Positions 10,690 to 20,636 are shown, counted from the stretch's first letter. The stretch: DNA of 64,000 nt from Lucinisca nassula (GCA_963580285.1 OY757016.1:45275124-45339123), one strand, 5' to 3'. A program made the numbers and translations. The notes: generated from the letters alone by a model not told the origin.

Positions 10690-11330
10690 CTATACTGTAA
10701 GTGCCCCATTTTGAGACCCTGGCAGTGGATCGGGTCTACACTGTCCTATACCATTTTGGACCCCCAGACATGTGGCCTCTGATCTGAATCTACACTGTTA
10801 GTTTCCCATTTTGGCTCGAGACATGTGGTCTCTGATCGGAGTCTCCACTGTTTGTCTGAGATTGTGTTATCCTGGAACCATAGGCATGTGGCACCTGCTC
10901 TGGATATACACTATTTGTCAGTGTCTGATTTTGAAACCTTAGACATGCGGCCTCTGCTCTGGGTCTACACTGTCAGTCTTCCATTTTGGAACCTTAGACA
11001 TGTGTCCTTTGATCTAAGTCTTCACTGTCAGTATCCCATTTTGGAACCCAAGACACGTTGTCACCGATCGGTGTCTACACGGTCAGTATCCCATTTTGGA
11101 ACCCTAGACATATTGCCTCTGATCTGGGTCGTCACTTTTTGTCAGTATCCCATTTAGAACTTTAGACGTGGCTTCAGATCTGGGTCTTAACTGTTTGTCA
11201 GAACCCCATTTGGGACTCTAGACGTGGCCTCTGATTTGTGTCTTCACTGTTGTCAGTATCTCACCTTGAAACCCTAGACATGTAGCATCCGATCTGGGCC
11301 TACACTGTTTGTTAGTGCTCCATGTTGAAG
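10690..11330 (+). repeat. Tandem array K, unit about 55-60 bp
   Basis: At least ten imperfect units of the form CTGATCTGGGTCTACACTGT, CAGTATCCCATTTTGGAACC, CTAGACATGTGGCCT. The first half equals one arm of the E hairpin (see 38636), so the array looks like head-to-tail copies of half a hairpin. The 10825-11157 frame is an accident of the repeat. Confidence 0.75.
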
Positions 11331-12016
11331 CCAACCTGCAATGACCCATACACGACCACTGGAAGCTTGGATCAGCCTGCACATCTGCAAAGTCTGTTCT
11401 GAGCTTTTGCTGATCACATAGGTCTTATTGGAGCTCTGGAATCCAGTGTTTCAATGTTGTAGTCCAGATTTTAGTAATCCAGGTTTTTGCTTGTTGCAAC
11501 TCAAATCAAGCAGGAAAACAAACTTGGTAATTTTAATCTTGACAGGGACCCATGGGAGCAATTCTTTTTAACAGTTCCGCCAACCAGACAACAAACAAAG
11601 TTGAAAGGTCAATAACTGACCCTGTTTCACCTATGTCCTTAGTCAAACTCGTTTTCATTCGAGCCCAAAAATTCGAGCCCAAACCCAGCCCATGAGCCCA
11701 GCCCAGGTTTTACAGGTAGCCTCACACGCAGCAAGAGTTCAAAGCATTCATGCTGGTAATTTGAAGGACAGTTTATGAACAGCATGGGAATTCTGCAGCA
11801 TTTCTAACAGGAATTCCATGGATGCAACAAAAGGCTGCCTCCAACACTTAACAAGATTATTACTCTATTAGAAAGAAATACTCAACAACACTTGATAAAG
11901 CAATGACAATGTTGGATGTCACTGACTTGTCTCTGGCCGTAGGCTGGAGAAAAATGGCCTTGAATTTGGTCTTAGACTGCTTGTTTAACCCTTTTTGTAC
12001 CAAATGGAATCTTTTA

Positions 12017-12370
12017 CGGCCCCTCTCATCGGGGCTTGAAGAAAAACACGGGCTGCATGATGCTTCCACGCTTAGCTGAAACCAACCTGCACATGAGTAC
12101 TGGTAAACCGCTTAGAGGTTAACATTAAAGGTCGTTTTGGAGACGTTGCTTCCAATTTTGTGGGTTGTCTTTTACCTGCATGCCACTGAGATGAAATGAC
12201 ATCTCAATCCCTGCCGCCCAATAAAACCAATAGGTTTTATATGCATGGACTCACACCACTTTTTCTTGGTTCTAAGCAGGTTACCAGAACTCATGTGCAG
12301 TCGGTTTCAGCTCTGCATGGAAGCATCATGCAACCCAATCTACTTCTCTAAGCCAGGTTGGGTGGGGGGG
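12017..12370. mobile_element. Two SINE-B fragments, head to head
   Basis: 12017-12118 is a plus-strand SINE-B head cut off after ACCGCTTAGAGG. 12119-12370 is a minus-strand copy lacking its tail. Confidence 0.75.
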
Positions 12371-12397
12371 CAACGAGCCCACCTTTCTTGGTAGGGT

Positions 12398-12612
12398 TCA
12401 ACCAGTACAGTGGACATTTTTTCACTAGAAACAGACAACTGCCCTTCTTGAATCAGCAGAAGAAAGAGAATGACCATAGAAAACATTTCATAATCAATCA
12501 GAAAACATTTCATAATTAATCTCCAAGAAGAAAGTTGGCAGATCCAGTTGGGATTGGACCCGTGACCTGACCATCAGTTGGACATGCATCCTATTGAGCC
12601 ACCGGGGCCAGT
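12398..12612 (-). mobile_element. SINE-A, degenerate
   Basis: Head and body with a small internal duplication of AGAAAACATTTCATAAT (about 12478-12512). The tRNA boxes are mutated. Confidence 0.7.
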
Positions 12613-12919
12613 TTTGTTTTGTTTGTTTGATTTGAAGTTTAATGTCCCCTTCACCACAGTATAGGTCATTTCGGAGATGTTGCTTCCAATTTTGTGGGAC
12701 TTTGACCCGACATTGGGATGAAATGACATCCCAAGCCCTGTTGCCCTATGAAACCAATAGGGTTTATAAGCATGGATGGTCTGACTCGCACCGCCTTGCC
12801 CGGGCAAGCTTAGATCCTCTAAGCGGTTTACCAGTACTCATGTGTGGTCGGTTTCAGCTCTGCGTCATGGAAGCATCATGCAGCCCATCTATTTTTTCAA
12901 GCCCGATGGGCGGGGGCCA
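12613..12919 (-). mobile_element. SINE-B, full length
   Basis: Runs from TTTTGTTTGTTTGATTTGAAG to CCGATGGGCGGGGGCC and abuts the SINE-A at 12612. Confidence 0.8.
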
Positions 12920-13084
12920 GGTCTTAAAGGTGGTCTTAACACAGAAATTCTGGTGTATTTCTCCTTTTGTGGGATCCATAATATGACATTAGATGTCCAG
13001 GCGATTCAGAAATCAATACAGAAAAACCTGAAGATTGCATGTATCGTATGTGTCATGTTCCGAGGAGCTCTGCGGGTATGAATG

Positions 13085-13197
13085 GCTGAACTTTTAGCAA
13101 ACAGTGCAGGCCCTGATCAGACGCCGCGTCTGATCTTGGCCTGCACTGTTTGCCAGGGTACCCGTTTTGGGGTTTCATGGTACTAAATGGGTTAAAT
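13085..13197 (-). mobile_element. Family E1 MITE, partial
   Basis: Hairpin module GCAAACAGTGCAGGCCCTGA...GCCTGCACTGTTTGC with the short inner stem ACGCCGCGT, then GGGTACCCGTTTTGGGG and GTACTAAATGGGTTAA. Only the end with the TTAA is retained. Confidence 0.75.
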
Positions 13198-13341
13198 CTT
13201 CTAAATATTCAAAATCATTACCGAAATTATGCTAAAAATTTAGAGCATTTGAGTATGGAGAGACTGGATAAACCCCAAACATTTCTTATTACAATAACAC
13301 ATCTATGTGACATATCCCATAGTGCATATCCCAAAACAGGT

Positions 13342-13632
13342 TGTTTTCATCACAATAACACACCCGTGCAACATAGTGCATATTTCTCATCTCCAAAATG
13401 GCTACTTTTCTGATGAAAATCCCTGACATTTTTCTTATAAATACTGCAAACATAGGTTTTGAGTGCTGGTTAGAACCGCCTTGAGGCGGTTCTAACAAGT
13501 ACCCACAACCTATGTCTTGGACTAGAAATAAGCAAAATAATGTTTACCCCCGTAAACCACTTTTGGTTCTATATAAAGTGGGGTATAGCCTATAGGGGGT
13601 CTTCATTTCACGGACTAGTTCACATGATGTTT
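13342..13632 (-). mobile_element. MITE family C
   Basis: CACAATAACACACCCGTGC to TAGTTCACATGATG, with core CATAGGTTTTGAGTGCTGG / ACCCACAACCTATG. Its first 50 bp are partly repeated upstream at about 13290. Confidence 0.7.
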
Positions 13633-13639
13633 CTGATGT

Positions 13640-14500
13640 AATTTCGTAATATTGTACTTATTTATACACCAAACATAGGTTTTGGGTGCTGGTTAGAACC
13701 GCCTCAATGAGGCCGTTCTAACAAGTACCCACAACCTATGTCTTGGACCAGAAATATGCAAAATAATGTTTACTCCCGTAAACCAGTTTTCTCTATATAA
13801 AGTGGGGTTTAGAGTGGTGATCATTACACGGACTTCTTTTTGTGATCGAGGGCCTTTTTTTTTTTTTTTTTTTGCAAGGAGACAATTCATGGGTCTTCCA
13901 GTTCACAATATTCTTGAAAATGAAACACTTTAACCTCTACCAATCCCTGGCCAATCCCTGGGCTTCGGCCCCCACACATCGGGGCTTGAAGAAATATATG
14001 GGCTGCATGATGCTTCCATGCAGATCTGAATCCGACCCACACACGAGTACTGGTTTACCACTTAGAGGATCTAAGCCTGCCCAGGCAAAGTGGGTGCTGG
14101 TTAGAACCGCCTCAATGAGGCCGTTCTAACAAGTACCCACAACCTATGTCTTGGACCAGAAATATGCAAAATAATGTTTACTCCCGTAAACCAGTTTTCT
14201 CTATATAAAGTGGGGTTTAGAATGGTGTTCATTACACGGACTTCTTTTCGTGATCGATGGCCTTTTTTTTTTTTTTGCAAGGGACACAATTCATGGGTCT
14301 TCCAGTTCACGATATTCTTGAAAATGAAACCTTAACCTCTACCAATCCCTGGCCAATCCCTGGGCTTCGGCCCCCGCCCATCAGGGCTTGAAGAAATATA
14401 TGGGCTGCATGATGCTTCCACGCAGAGCTGAATCCAACCCACACACGAGTACTTATTAACCGCTTAGAGGATCTAAGCCTGCCCGGGCAAAGCGGTGTGA
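13640..14500. repeat. Tandem duplication of about 405 bp (C fragment + spacer + SINE-B head)
   Basis: 13688-14092 and 14093-about 14500 share the same order: the GGTTAGAACCGCCTC palindrome, the outer part of family C, poly-T, GCAAGG.GACA.AATTCATGG, CCAATCCCTGG and the start of SINE-B. The junction has the microhomology GGGTGCTGG (about 13687 and 14092). The first SINE-B copy is cut at CAGGCAAAGTGG; the second runs to its tail. Confidence 0.8.
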
Positions 14501-14661
14501 GTCAGACTGTCCATGTTTATAAACCCTATTGGTTTCATTGGGTGACAGAGCTTCAGATGTCATTTCATCTCAATGTCGGGTAAAAGTCCCACAAAATTGG
14601 AAGCAACATCTCCAAAATGACCTATACAGTGTTAAACATTATTTAAACCTCAGTTCAAACA
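14368..14661 (+). mobile_element. SINE-B, full length
   Basis: CGGCCCCCGCCCATCAGGGC through GCCTGCCCGGGCAAAGCGG to a CAAACAAAT tail. It is the intact copy within the 405 bp duplication. Confidence 0.8.
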
Positions 14662-15090
14662 AATAATGGAGAGACTACATTTCTTCAGTTTTTTTTTTTT
14701 TTATTTTTTGCAAGTGAGACAAAATTCATGGGTTTTCCTGTTCACAATATTCTTGAATATTACCACTCCCTGGGCAACTTCAGCTGCGGACAACAAATTG
14801 TTGATATTTTTCTTATTTTTTATTGAAAAAACAATCTCGACATCTCATGCAATGCAAATTCTATGGAGACAATTTGCTGTTATGGAGACAATTTGCTATC
14901 TCCATAGGAGACAATTTGTGTGAATTGTCACATCCTGTTAGAATTTATTTCAAAATGTTGTTTGTTGAAAAAAATACCCATTTCAAAATTCAGGGGCCTC
15001 AAGTGGTCTCAGATTCAGTGATTTTAAGATAAAGGGATGACTTGGAGGCCCACACTCTGTTTGCTGATTGACCCGTTTTATGGTTTAGTA
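14662..15090. other. Poly-T and short GAGACAATTTGC repeats
   Basis: A T-rich stretch, then three copies of GGAGACAATTTG between 14860 and 14925. Nothing else recognised. Confidence 0.5.
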
Positions 15091-15505
15091 AATGTTTATT
15101 CGTTTGTTTTCGGAGTTCAAGGGCCATAGAGTCCATATCAAGGCAGTCAGTTTGCCCGACCACTCTTTTTCTGGGAGGCTTATTCATAATTTTAAGCTGT
15201 TAACCATGTGCAGTGAAGTTCATATTCTTTCATATTAACCCTTTTTGTACCAAATGGAATCTTCCTCCTTATATATACCGGGAGTCCATTCCAAAATTAA
15301 GGGATGTCTTGTTGTGTTTTCTTTAAAATTTAATAATGTAAAATGTCTTAACTTTTTGCAAACAGTGTTGGTCCTGATCAGACGCTGCATTCTGCGGCGT
15401 CTGATCTGGGCCTGCACTGTTTGCCACTTACTCCTTTTTGGGTTTTCGGTACCAAATGGGTTAAAAGTGTATCTGACCACTGCACTTCTTGAATCAATGG
15501 AATGT
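15091..15505 (-). mobile_element. Degenerate SINE-A split by an E1 MITE
   Basis: GGAGTTCAAGGGCCATAGAG, CTTTTTCTGGGAGGCTTATT and TTCATATTCTTTCA (15091-15234), then after the insertion ACTGCACTTCTTGAATCAATGG (about 15478-15503), keep SINE-A order on the minus strand. The tRNA head is lost. Confidence 0.6.
15235..15464 (-). mobile_element. piggyBac-like MITE, family E1, complete
   Basis: Ends TTAACCCTTTTTGTACC and GGTACCAAATGGGTTAA, with TTAA edges and GTACC in both terminal repeats. The hairpin module near 15358-15424 has the inner stem ACGCTGCATTCTGCGGCGT. Noncoding. Confidence 0.85.
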
Positions 15506-15509
15506 TTGG

Positions 15510-16050
15510 CATAATTTAAAATGAAATAATCATGAAAAGGTCATAATTAAACCCCTTAATAACCCCATCAGAATAAAAAATGTTTGTGAAATGCTACGAT
15601 CAAACTAAGAATGATGCTTTGTTTGATTTGTGGTTTAACGTTCCGGTCAACACTGTATAGGTCATTTTGGGGACGTTGCTTCCAATTTTGTGGGACTTTT
15701 ACCCGACGTTAAGATGAAATGACATCTCAAGCCCTTTCCGTCCAATGAAACCAATAGGGTTTATATGCATGGATGGTCCAACTCGCACCACTTTGCCTGG
15801 GCTGACTTAGACCCTCTAAGCAGTTAACCAGTACTCATGTGCAGTTGGTTTCAGCTCTGCGTGGAAGCATCATGCAGCCCAATCTATAACTCCAAGCCCC
15901 TATGGACAGGGGCCAGAAGGGATATTCATAATGCTTGGCTTAATTTTAAATGAAATAATCATGAAAGGTTCATAATAAAACCCCTTATTCCCCCATCAGA
16001 AAAAATAAATATGCTGGTGATATGCTGCAAACAAACTAAGTACTGAGGAT
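15510..16050. repeat. 115 bp direct duplication flanking a SINE-B
   Basis: AAATGAAATAATCATGAAA...CAAACTAAG occurs at about 15518-15612 and again at about 15948-16040 with small differences. SINE-B (15620-15912) lies between. The repeat is far longer than a normal target duplication, so a later tandem duplication is more likely. Confidence 0.75.
15620..15912 (-). mobile_element. SINE-B
   Basis: TTTGTTTGATTTGTGG tail complement to CCCCTATGGACAGGGGCC head; full length, modestly diverged. Confidence 0.8.
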
Positions 16051-16225
16051 GCATTTCTGTCCCTCAATTTTAGGAAACTATATGTAGAAATAACTGCTGG
16101 CTGAAAATAGACTCTACAAATAATTTAAAGACAAGTTCGCCATAAAAATTCCAAATCTGGAAATGTCAGCTTTGACTATCTATATTATATACTGTAATGA
16201 TCTCTAAGTATTGGGACAGATAGGC

Positions 16226-16302
16226 CTAAGCTAACAGTGCAGACCCAGATCAGAATGCTCCAGAAGGAGCAGTCTGATCAGGGTCTAAACTGTTTGCCAT
16301 TC
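16226..16302. repeat. E-type hairpin module, free-standing
   Basis: CTAACAGTGCAGACCCAGAT / ATCAGGGTCTAAACTGTTTG arms with the inner stem TGCTCCAGAAGGAGCA. No TTAA ends were found next to it. Confidence 0.75.
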
Positions 16303-16631
16303 AATCTGTACCTTTTGGACTCCTTGCTGGATTGTGAAACAAATTTGTTATATAGAGAAAAGTGTGGTTTTCTGGGATATTTACATTGTTTTCCTTATTT
16401 TGGCTCAAAAACATCCATTCTGGGCACGCAATACAACAAGCACCCATGATTTATATTTGGAAAGAATTTAACAGAAAAAATGTCAAGTCTTTACTCTTAT
16501 CTTCTTTCAATGGAAATGTCAAGCCTTAGTTTTTAATGAAAAATCAGAAAAAAATACTTTGTAAAATTATATACGCTGATTCAGAAGCCACATACACATT
16601 TGCCATAGGCCGATACATCTTTGCCATAGGC

Positions 16632-16945
16632 CGGCCTCGGTAGCTCAGTCGGGTGCACGTCTGACTGGTGATGAGGAGGACGTGGGTTCGATACCCACCG
16701 GAGTCAGCAACATTTTTTCGTGAAGATTGATCATGAAGTCTTTTCTACGGTCACTCTCTCCCTTCCGCTGATTCAAGAAGGGCAGTTGTCAGTTACTGGC
16801 GAAAGAATGTGCACTGTACTGGTTAACCCCTTATGTATAAGCCTGCCCGGGAAATTGCGGATAGGTAAACTGACCAGCTCAAAAATGGCCTAAATAATGT
16901 TGACCCATGGCTGATAATCTCCAATACAAACAAATTAAAAAAATA
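16632..16945 (+). mobile_element. SINE-A, full length with both Pol III boxes
   Basis: GGCCTCGGTAGCTCAGTCGG A-box region and GGTTCGATACC B box, then body and AATACAAACAAA tail. It is among the best-preserved heads in the window. The preceding sequence repeats TTTGCCATAGGCCG. Confidence 0.85.
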
Positions 16946-17040
16946 AACCTTTGCCATACACTGAAATTAAAAAAATAAACCTTTGCCATACACTGAATTA
17001 TGGCTAAGAAATGCCATACACTGAATTATGGCTAAGAAAA
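16946..17040 (+). repeat. Short nested direct repeats
   Basis: AAATTAAAAAAATAAACC, TTTGCCATACACTGAA and ATGGCTAAGAAA each repeat two or three times after the SINE tail. Confidence 0.6.
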
Positions 17041-17437
17041 CATATGATGTGACTCATTTGTAAGCTGTTGGCTTGTCACGTTTTACAGGATTTTTATACC
17101 GTACAAGAACATAATTGATTTACTACGGCAAAAACCAATTTCATCTCAAAGACGATCAATACTTTTTACAAGATTATTCCCTTTTAAGGGAACTCCCTGA
17201 CTTCATAGGCATTGAAGACAATTGTTTTGCAACTTTTTATTATTGGGACCAACTCAAGCAAGACCTGTTTCTGTTATCAATAATGAAAACGATAATATAA
17301 TCATTGATGTTACGGCTCTATAAAAATGCAAGGTTTCATCGCAAAAATCAATGAAGATAAAATCTTGCAGCAAAAAAAGAATTTCCAAACCTTTCTATAA
17401 AGGAATGTGCATATGCAGCAAATGTATTTTAAAAGGA

Positions 17438-17734
17438 TTTGTTTGATTTGAGGTTTAACGTCCCTGTCAACACTGTAAAGGTCATTTTGGAGACGTTGCT
17501 TCCAATTTTGTGGGACTTTTACCAGACATTGAGATGAAATGACATCTCAAGCCCTGTTGCCCAATGAAACCAATAGGGTTTATAAGCATGGACGGTCCGA
17601 CTCGCACCGCTTTGCCTGAGCAGGCTTAGATCCTCTAAACGGTTTACCAGTATTCATGTGCAGTCAGTTTCAGCTCTGCGTGGAAGCATCATGCAGCCTA
17701 TCTATTTCTTCAAGCCCCGATGGGCAGGGGCCAT
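17438..17734 (-). mobile_element. SINE-B, full length
   Basis: GATTTGTTTGATTTGAGG to CCCGATGGGCAGGGGCC; close to the family consensus. Confidence 0.8.
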
Positions 17735-17759
17735 TCAAAAGGAAATAAAGATATTAATC

Positions 17760-18260
17760 TAAATACAGTGCAATTGCCATATTCAGACCATATTTGGGAC
17801 TGTTTAAGAGTGGTCTTTCAGACCACTTTTGAACAGTTCCAAATGTGGTCTCTTAAAAAAGGACACAAGGTGTTGGAAAAAGATATAAAATTTTAACCCT
17901 TTTTGTACCAAATGGAATCTAGCTTCCTCCTTATATATAGCATGAGTCCATTTCAAAATTTAGGTGTGTCAGGTTGTGTTTTCATCAAAATTTATTAGGA
18001 AAATGGCCGAACTTTTTGCAAACAGTGTAGGCCCTGATCAGACACCGCGTTCTGCGGCGTCTGATCTGGCCCTGCACTATATGCCAGGGTACCCGTTTTG
18101 GGGTTTCCGGTACTAAATGGGTTAATCTCAATACAGTGAAATTGCCATATTCAGACCACATTTGAGACTGTTCAAAAGTGGTCTTTATGACCACTTTTGA
18201 ACAGTTCCAAATGTGGTCTCTTAAAATAGGACACTAGGTGTAGGAAAAAGATATAAATTT
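17760..18260. repeat. Duplicated hairpin segment around an E1 MITE
   Basis: Two copies of a segment of about 135 bp (17760-17892 and 18126-18255) both contain GACCACATTTGGAACTGT-type arms: TTCAGACCATATTTGGGACT / CAGTTCCAAATGTGGTCT. Each can fold into a hairpin of about 35 bp per arm (about 17782-17852 and 18146-18218). They flank the E1 element. Confidence 0.75.
17893..18125 (-). mobile_element. piggyBac-like MITE, family E1, complete
   Basis: TTAACCCTTTTTGTACC and GGTACTAAATGGGTTAA ends with TTAA edges. The hairpin near 18018-18085 has the inner stem ACACCGCGTTCTGCGGCGT. Includes the TTCCTCCTTATATATAGC segment common to E1. Confidence 0.85.
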
Positions 18261-18536
18261 TAAATATGATTTTAAAAGATCCCTGCCCATCAGGACTTGG
18301 AGATATTGATTGGTCCAGGCAGAGCTGAAACCCACAGCACATTAGTAGCCTCAGCATCTATATAAGCCTGCACAGGCAAAGTGGTGTGAGCTGGACTGTC
18401 CCTACATATATACCTTTTGGTTTGTTTGGGCGACAGGGCTTGAGATGTCATTTCATCTCAATGTCTGGTATAAGTCCCAGAAAATTGGAAGCAACATCTC
18501 CAAAATGACCTAAATAGTGTTGACGGGGATGTAGAT

Positions 18537-18852
18537 ATGTTCTATAAAAGGGTTATCCTTTGGAAGCAAGGAATACACCGCAGAAATGAAAAATATGGAG
18601 TGTACATGTTTTCTGGGCCAGACTAGCTAGTTTCAGCCAATTAGGCCTCATCAGTGACCCTCAGATATTTTCAAAACTCCACAATGGAATCAATGATCGC
18701 AAAGGACAAGAAAATATAATCTACACTATGACGTAGGGCAGGGAGACGTTTTACCGCCGCCACACATTCCCAGACACCAGCTGTAGTGAAGTTAAATATG
18801 TTCTATAAAAGGGCTATCCTTTGGAAGCAAGGAATACACCGCAGAAATGAAA
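18537..18852 (-). mobile_element. Hammerhead-bearing retroelement (retrozyme-like), about 1.2 units
   Basis: A block of about 57 bp (ATATGTTCTATAAAAGGG, CTTTGGAAGCAAGGAATACA, CCGCAGAAATGAAA) occurs at both ends (18541-18597 and 18795-18851), giving a monomer of about 254 bp. On the minus strand the order is repeat, CTTCACTACAGCTGGTGT, GTGTGGCGGCGGTAAAACG, hammerhead, repeat. The second segment matches 52168-52210, which defines a family. No protein is encoded. The structure suggests insertion of an RNA slightly longer than one turn of a circular or multimeric template. Confidence 0.75.
18615..18660 (-). ncRNA. Hammerhead ribozyme, type I
   Basis: On the minus strand: stem I GGGTCA (18660-18655), core CTGATGA (18654-18648), stem II GGCC/GGCT with loop TAATT, core GAAA (18634-18631), loopless stem III CTAG/CTAG, cleavage triplet GTC with the cut after the C at 18621, and stem I return TGGCCC (18620-18615). 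All conserved core bases are present. Stem II closes with one G-U pair. Short stem III is typical of animal type I hammerheads. Confidence 0.9.
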
Positions 18853-18984
18853 AAACCTCAATCCAAACAAACAAACAAAACAGGTCTAGGGGTCCATTTA
18901 CAAACATAGGGGTATCCAATTGAGTTTTTACAGATTTTGTTTTAGAAAATGAATGATGCCACATTCAGCTTTGTCAGCTGATCT

Positions 18985-19135
18985 GGGTCTACACTGTTTA
19001 CCAATGTCCTGTTCAATCCATTTCAGACAGGAAACCCCCAGATGGGTACATTGGTAAACATTGTAGGCCCAGATCAATGCCATATATTTAAGGTGGTGTC
19101 TGATTAGGGCCTTCAGTGTTTGCAAAATGTCTGTC
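18985..19135 (+). mobile_element. Decayed E1-like MITE
   Basis: CAGGAAACCCCCAGATGGGTA and GGTAAACATTGTAGGCCCAG with GGCCTTCAGTGTTTGC keep E1 order. The ends are mutated. Confidence 0.5.
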
Positions 19136-19167
19136 ATCCATTTTTTAACAAAATATCTAAAACTGTC

Positions 19168-19452
19168 AAGTGAACTGTAGTTCCTGAAATGAACACCCCC
19201 TAAACCCAAGTTTATATAGAGAAAATTGGGGTTTACGGGGGTATACATTATTTTTCTTATTTCTGCTCCAAGACATAGGTTGTGGGTGCTCGTTAGAACC
19301 GCCTCAACGAGGCGGTTCTAACAAGCACTCACAACCTATGTTTGCAATAAAAATAAGAAAAATATCGCAGAGTTTCGTCAGAAAAGCAGCCATTTTGGAG
19401 ATGTGAAGAAATGCACTATATATATATGTCATATGGCTGTGTTATTGAAACG
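19168..19452 (+). mobile_element. MITE family C
   Basis: CCTGAAATGAACACCCCC, GGGGTTTACGGGGGTATAC, core CATAGGTTGTGGGTGCTCG / AAGCACTCACAACCTATG, then CAGCCATTTTGGAGATGTGA. The start is mutated. Confidence 0.75.
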
Positions 19453-19533
19453 TTACTAAACCTGACAACCCTAAATTTCAAAATGAATTCCTGGGCCGAT
19501 ACTTATACAGTGAGGACAATTCCATTCAGTAAG

Positions 19534-19838
19534 ACGGCCCCCGTCCATAGGGGCTTGAAGAAATATATGGGCTGCATGATGCTTCCACGCAGAGCTGAAT
19601 CCGGCCCGCACACTAGTACTGGTGAACGGCTTAGAGGATCTAAGCCTGTCCAGGAACCGCGGTGCGAAGCGGACCGTCCATGCTAATAAACCCTATTGGT
19701 TTCATTGGGCAACAGGGCTTGAGATGTCATTTCATCTCAATGTCGGGTAAAAGTCCCACAAAATTGGAAGCAAAGACTCCAAAATGACCTTTATAGTGTT
19801 AACGGGGATGTTAAACCTCAAATCAAACAAACAAAAAA
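19534..19838 (+). mobile_element. SINE-B with 12 bp target duplication
   Basis: Full-length plus-strand copy bracketed by CCATTCAGTAAG at 19522-19533 and 19839-19850. The 58-bp-long central TTTCATCTCAATGTCGGG region is intact. The short frame at 19411-19686 is accidental. Confidence 0.85.
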
Positions 19839-20260
19839 CCATTCAGTAAGGGCTTCACATTTCTTTCTCTTATTTTTCAGAGCAATTTGTGCTTGAAATT
19901 TACATGTGAATCATTTGCTGAGCAGCAGACAATTCACATGACATGTCAAAACCTTTTTATCCGAAAAATAAAGAAAACAATATGACTGTCATATGCTCTA
20001 TAATTTTACATAGCACAATAAAATCATACTAACCTTAAGCTCTGGAAGGGCTCAAAATTTTTATGACTCCAAAAAATTCCAATAAAGCAGCATTAATACT
20101 CCATATCACATCCTACAAGAAACAAAAAATTACCATAAAATGTCAATAAAATATTGTTTCAATTATTACTAATTTCAGCTCCAGGATAAGTAGTAGAAAT
20201 AATAAGGATTTTTTATTCCTAAATCTCCTTAAAAATATGTTGTGGGTACTTGTAAGAATC

Positions 20261-20427
20261 AGAAGCCTCTGTGGTGTAGTGGTTATGCTACTCGCCTGAT
20301 AAACCAGGGATTGTAGGATCGATCCCGGGCTTCTTCAGACATTTGGATGAGTCTTTAAACCGAGATCCCATCTCCGTATGACCTTAGATGTTGGTGGGAT
20401 GTAAAACCGAAACACACTCACTCGCTC
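20261..20427 (+). mobile_element. SINE-M with 13 bp target duplication
   Basis: tRNA-like head GAAGCCTCTGTGGTGTAGTG with A box TGGTGTAGTGG and B box GATCGATCCC, then ACCGAGATCCCATCTCCG and an ACACTCACTCGCTC tail. ACTTGTAAGAATC (20248-20260) and ACTTGTTAGAATC (20428-20440) bracket it. The insertion split a D hairpin. Confidence 0.85.
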
Positions 20428-20636
20428 ACTTGTTAGAATCGCGGCAGTGAGGCAATTCAAACAAGTACACACAACATGTTTTTAACAAGAAACAATGATA
20501 ATTATTTCTGAAAATTATCCTTGTTGTCTGACTCAAGGTAAGGAGGGGAAATAAAGATAATTTTGGGATAACATTTTATTATTTCTCCATAAAAATGTAT
20601 GTTGTGGGTACTCACTGAGGTGATTCTAACAAGTAC

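Larger units (their letters stand above)
8621..11722 (+). mobile_element. hAT-like non-autonomous element
   Basis: Long terminal inverted repeats face each other: GGTTACCTGTAAAACCTGGGC then GGGCTCATGGGCTGGGC at the left, and their complement GCCCAGGTTTTACAGGTAGCC at the right, over about 70 bp. The direct repeat CACACGCA brackets the element (8613-8620 and 11723-11730), or 9 bp if a T is included. The empty site at 7227-7330 confirms the borders. Inside are three SINE-B copies, a hairpin and a tandem array, but no transposase frame. The 8 bp duplication and the GGGCC-rich ends favour hAT. Confidence 0.8.
18280..18884 (+). mobile_element. SINE-B interrupted by a retrozyme-like insertion
   Basis: Degenerate SINE-B from about 18280 to GACGGGGATGT (18536), continued by AAACCTCAATCCAAACAAAC at 18853-18884. 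The insertion falls in the tail, where the family reads GATGTTAAACCTC. Confidence 0.75.

Noticed and set aside
10825..11157. 110-residue open frame with repeated motif
   Set aside because: It is the K tandem array read in one phase.
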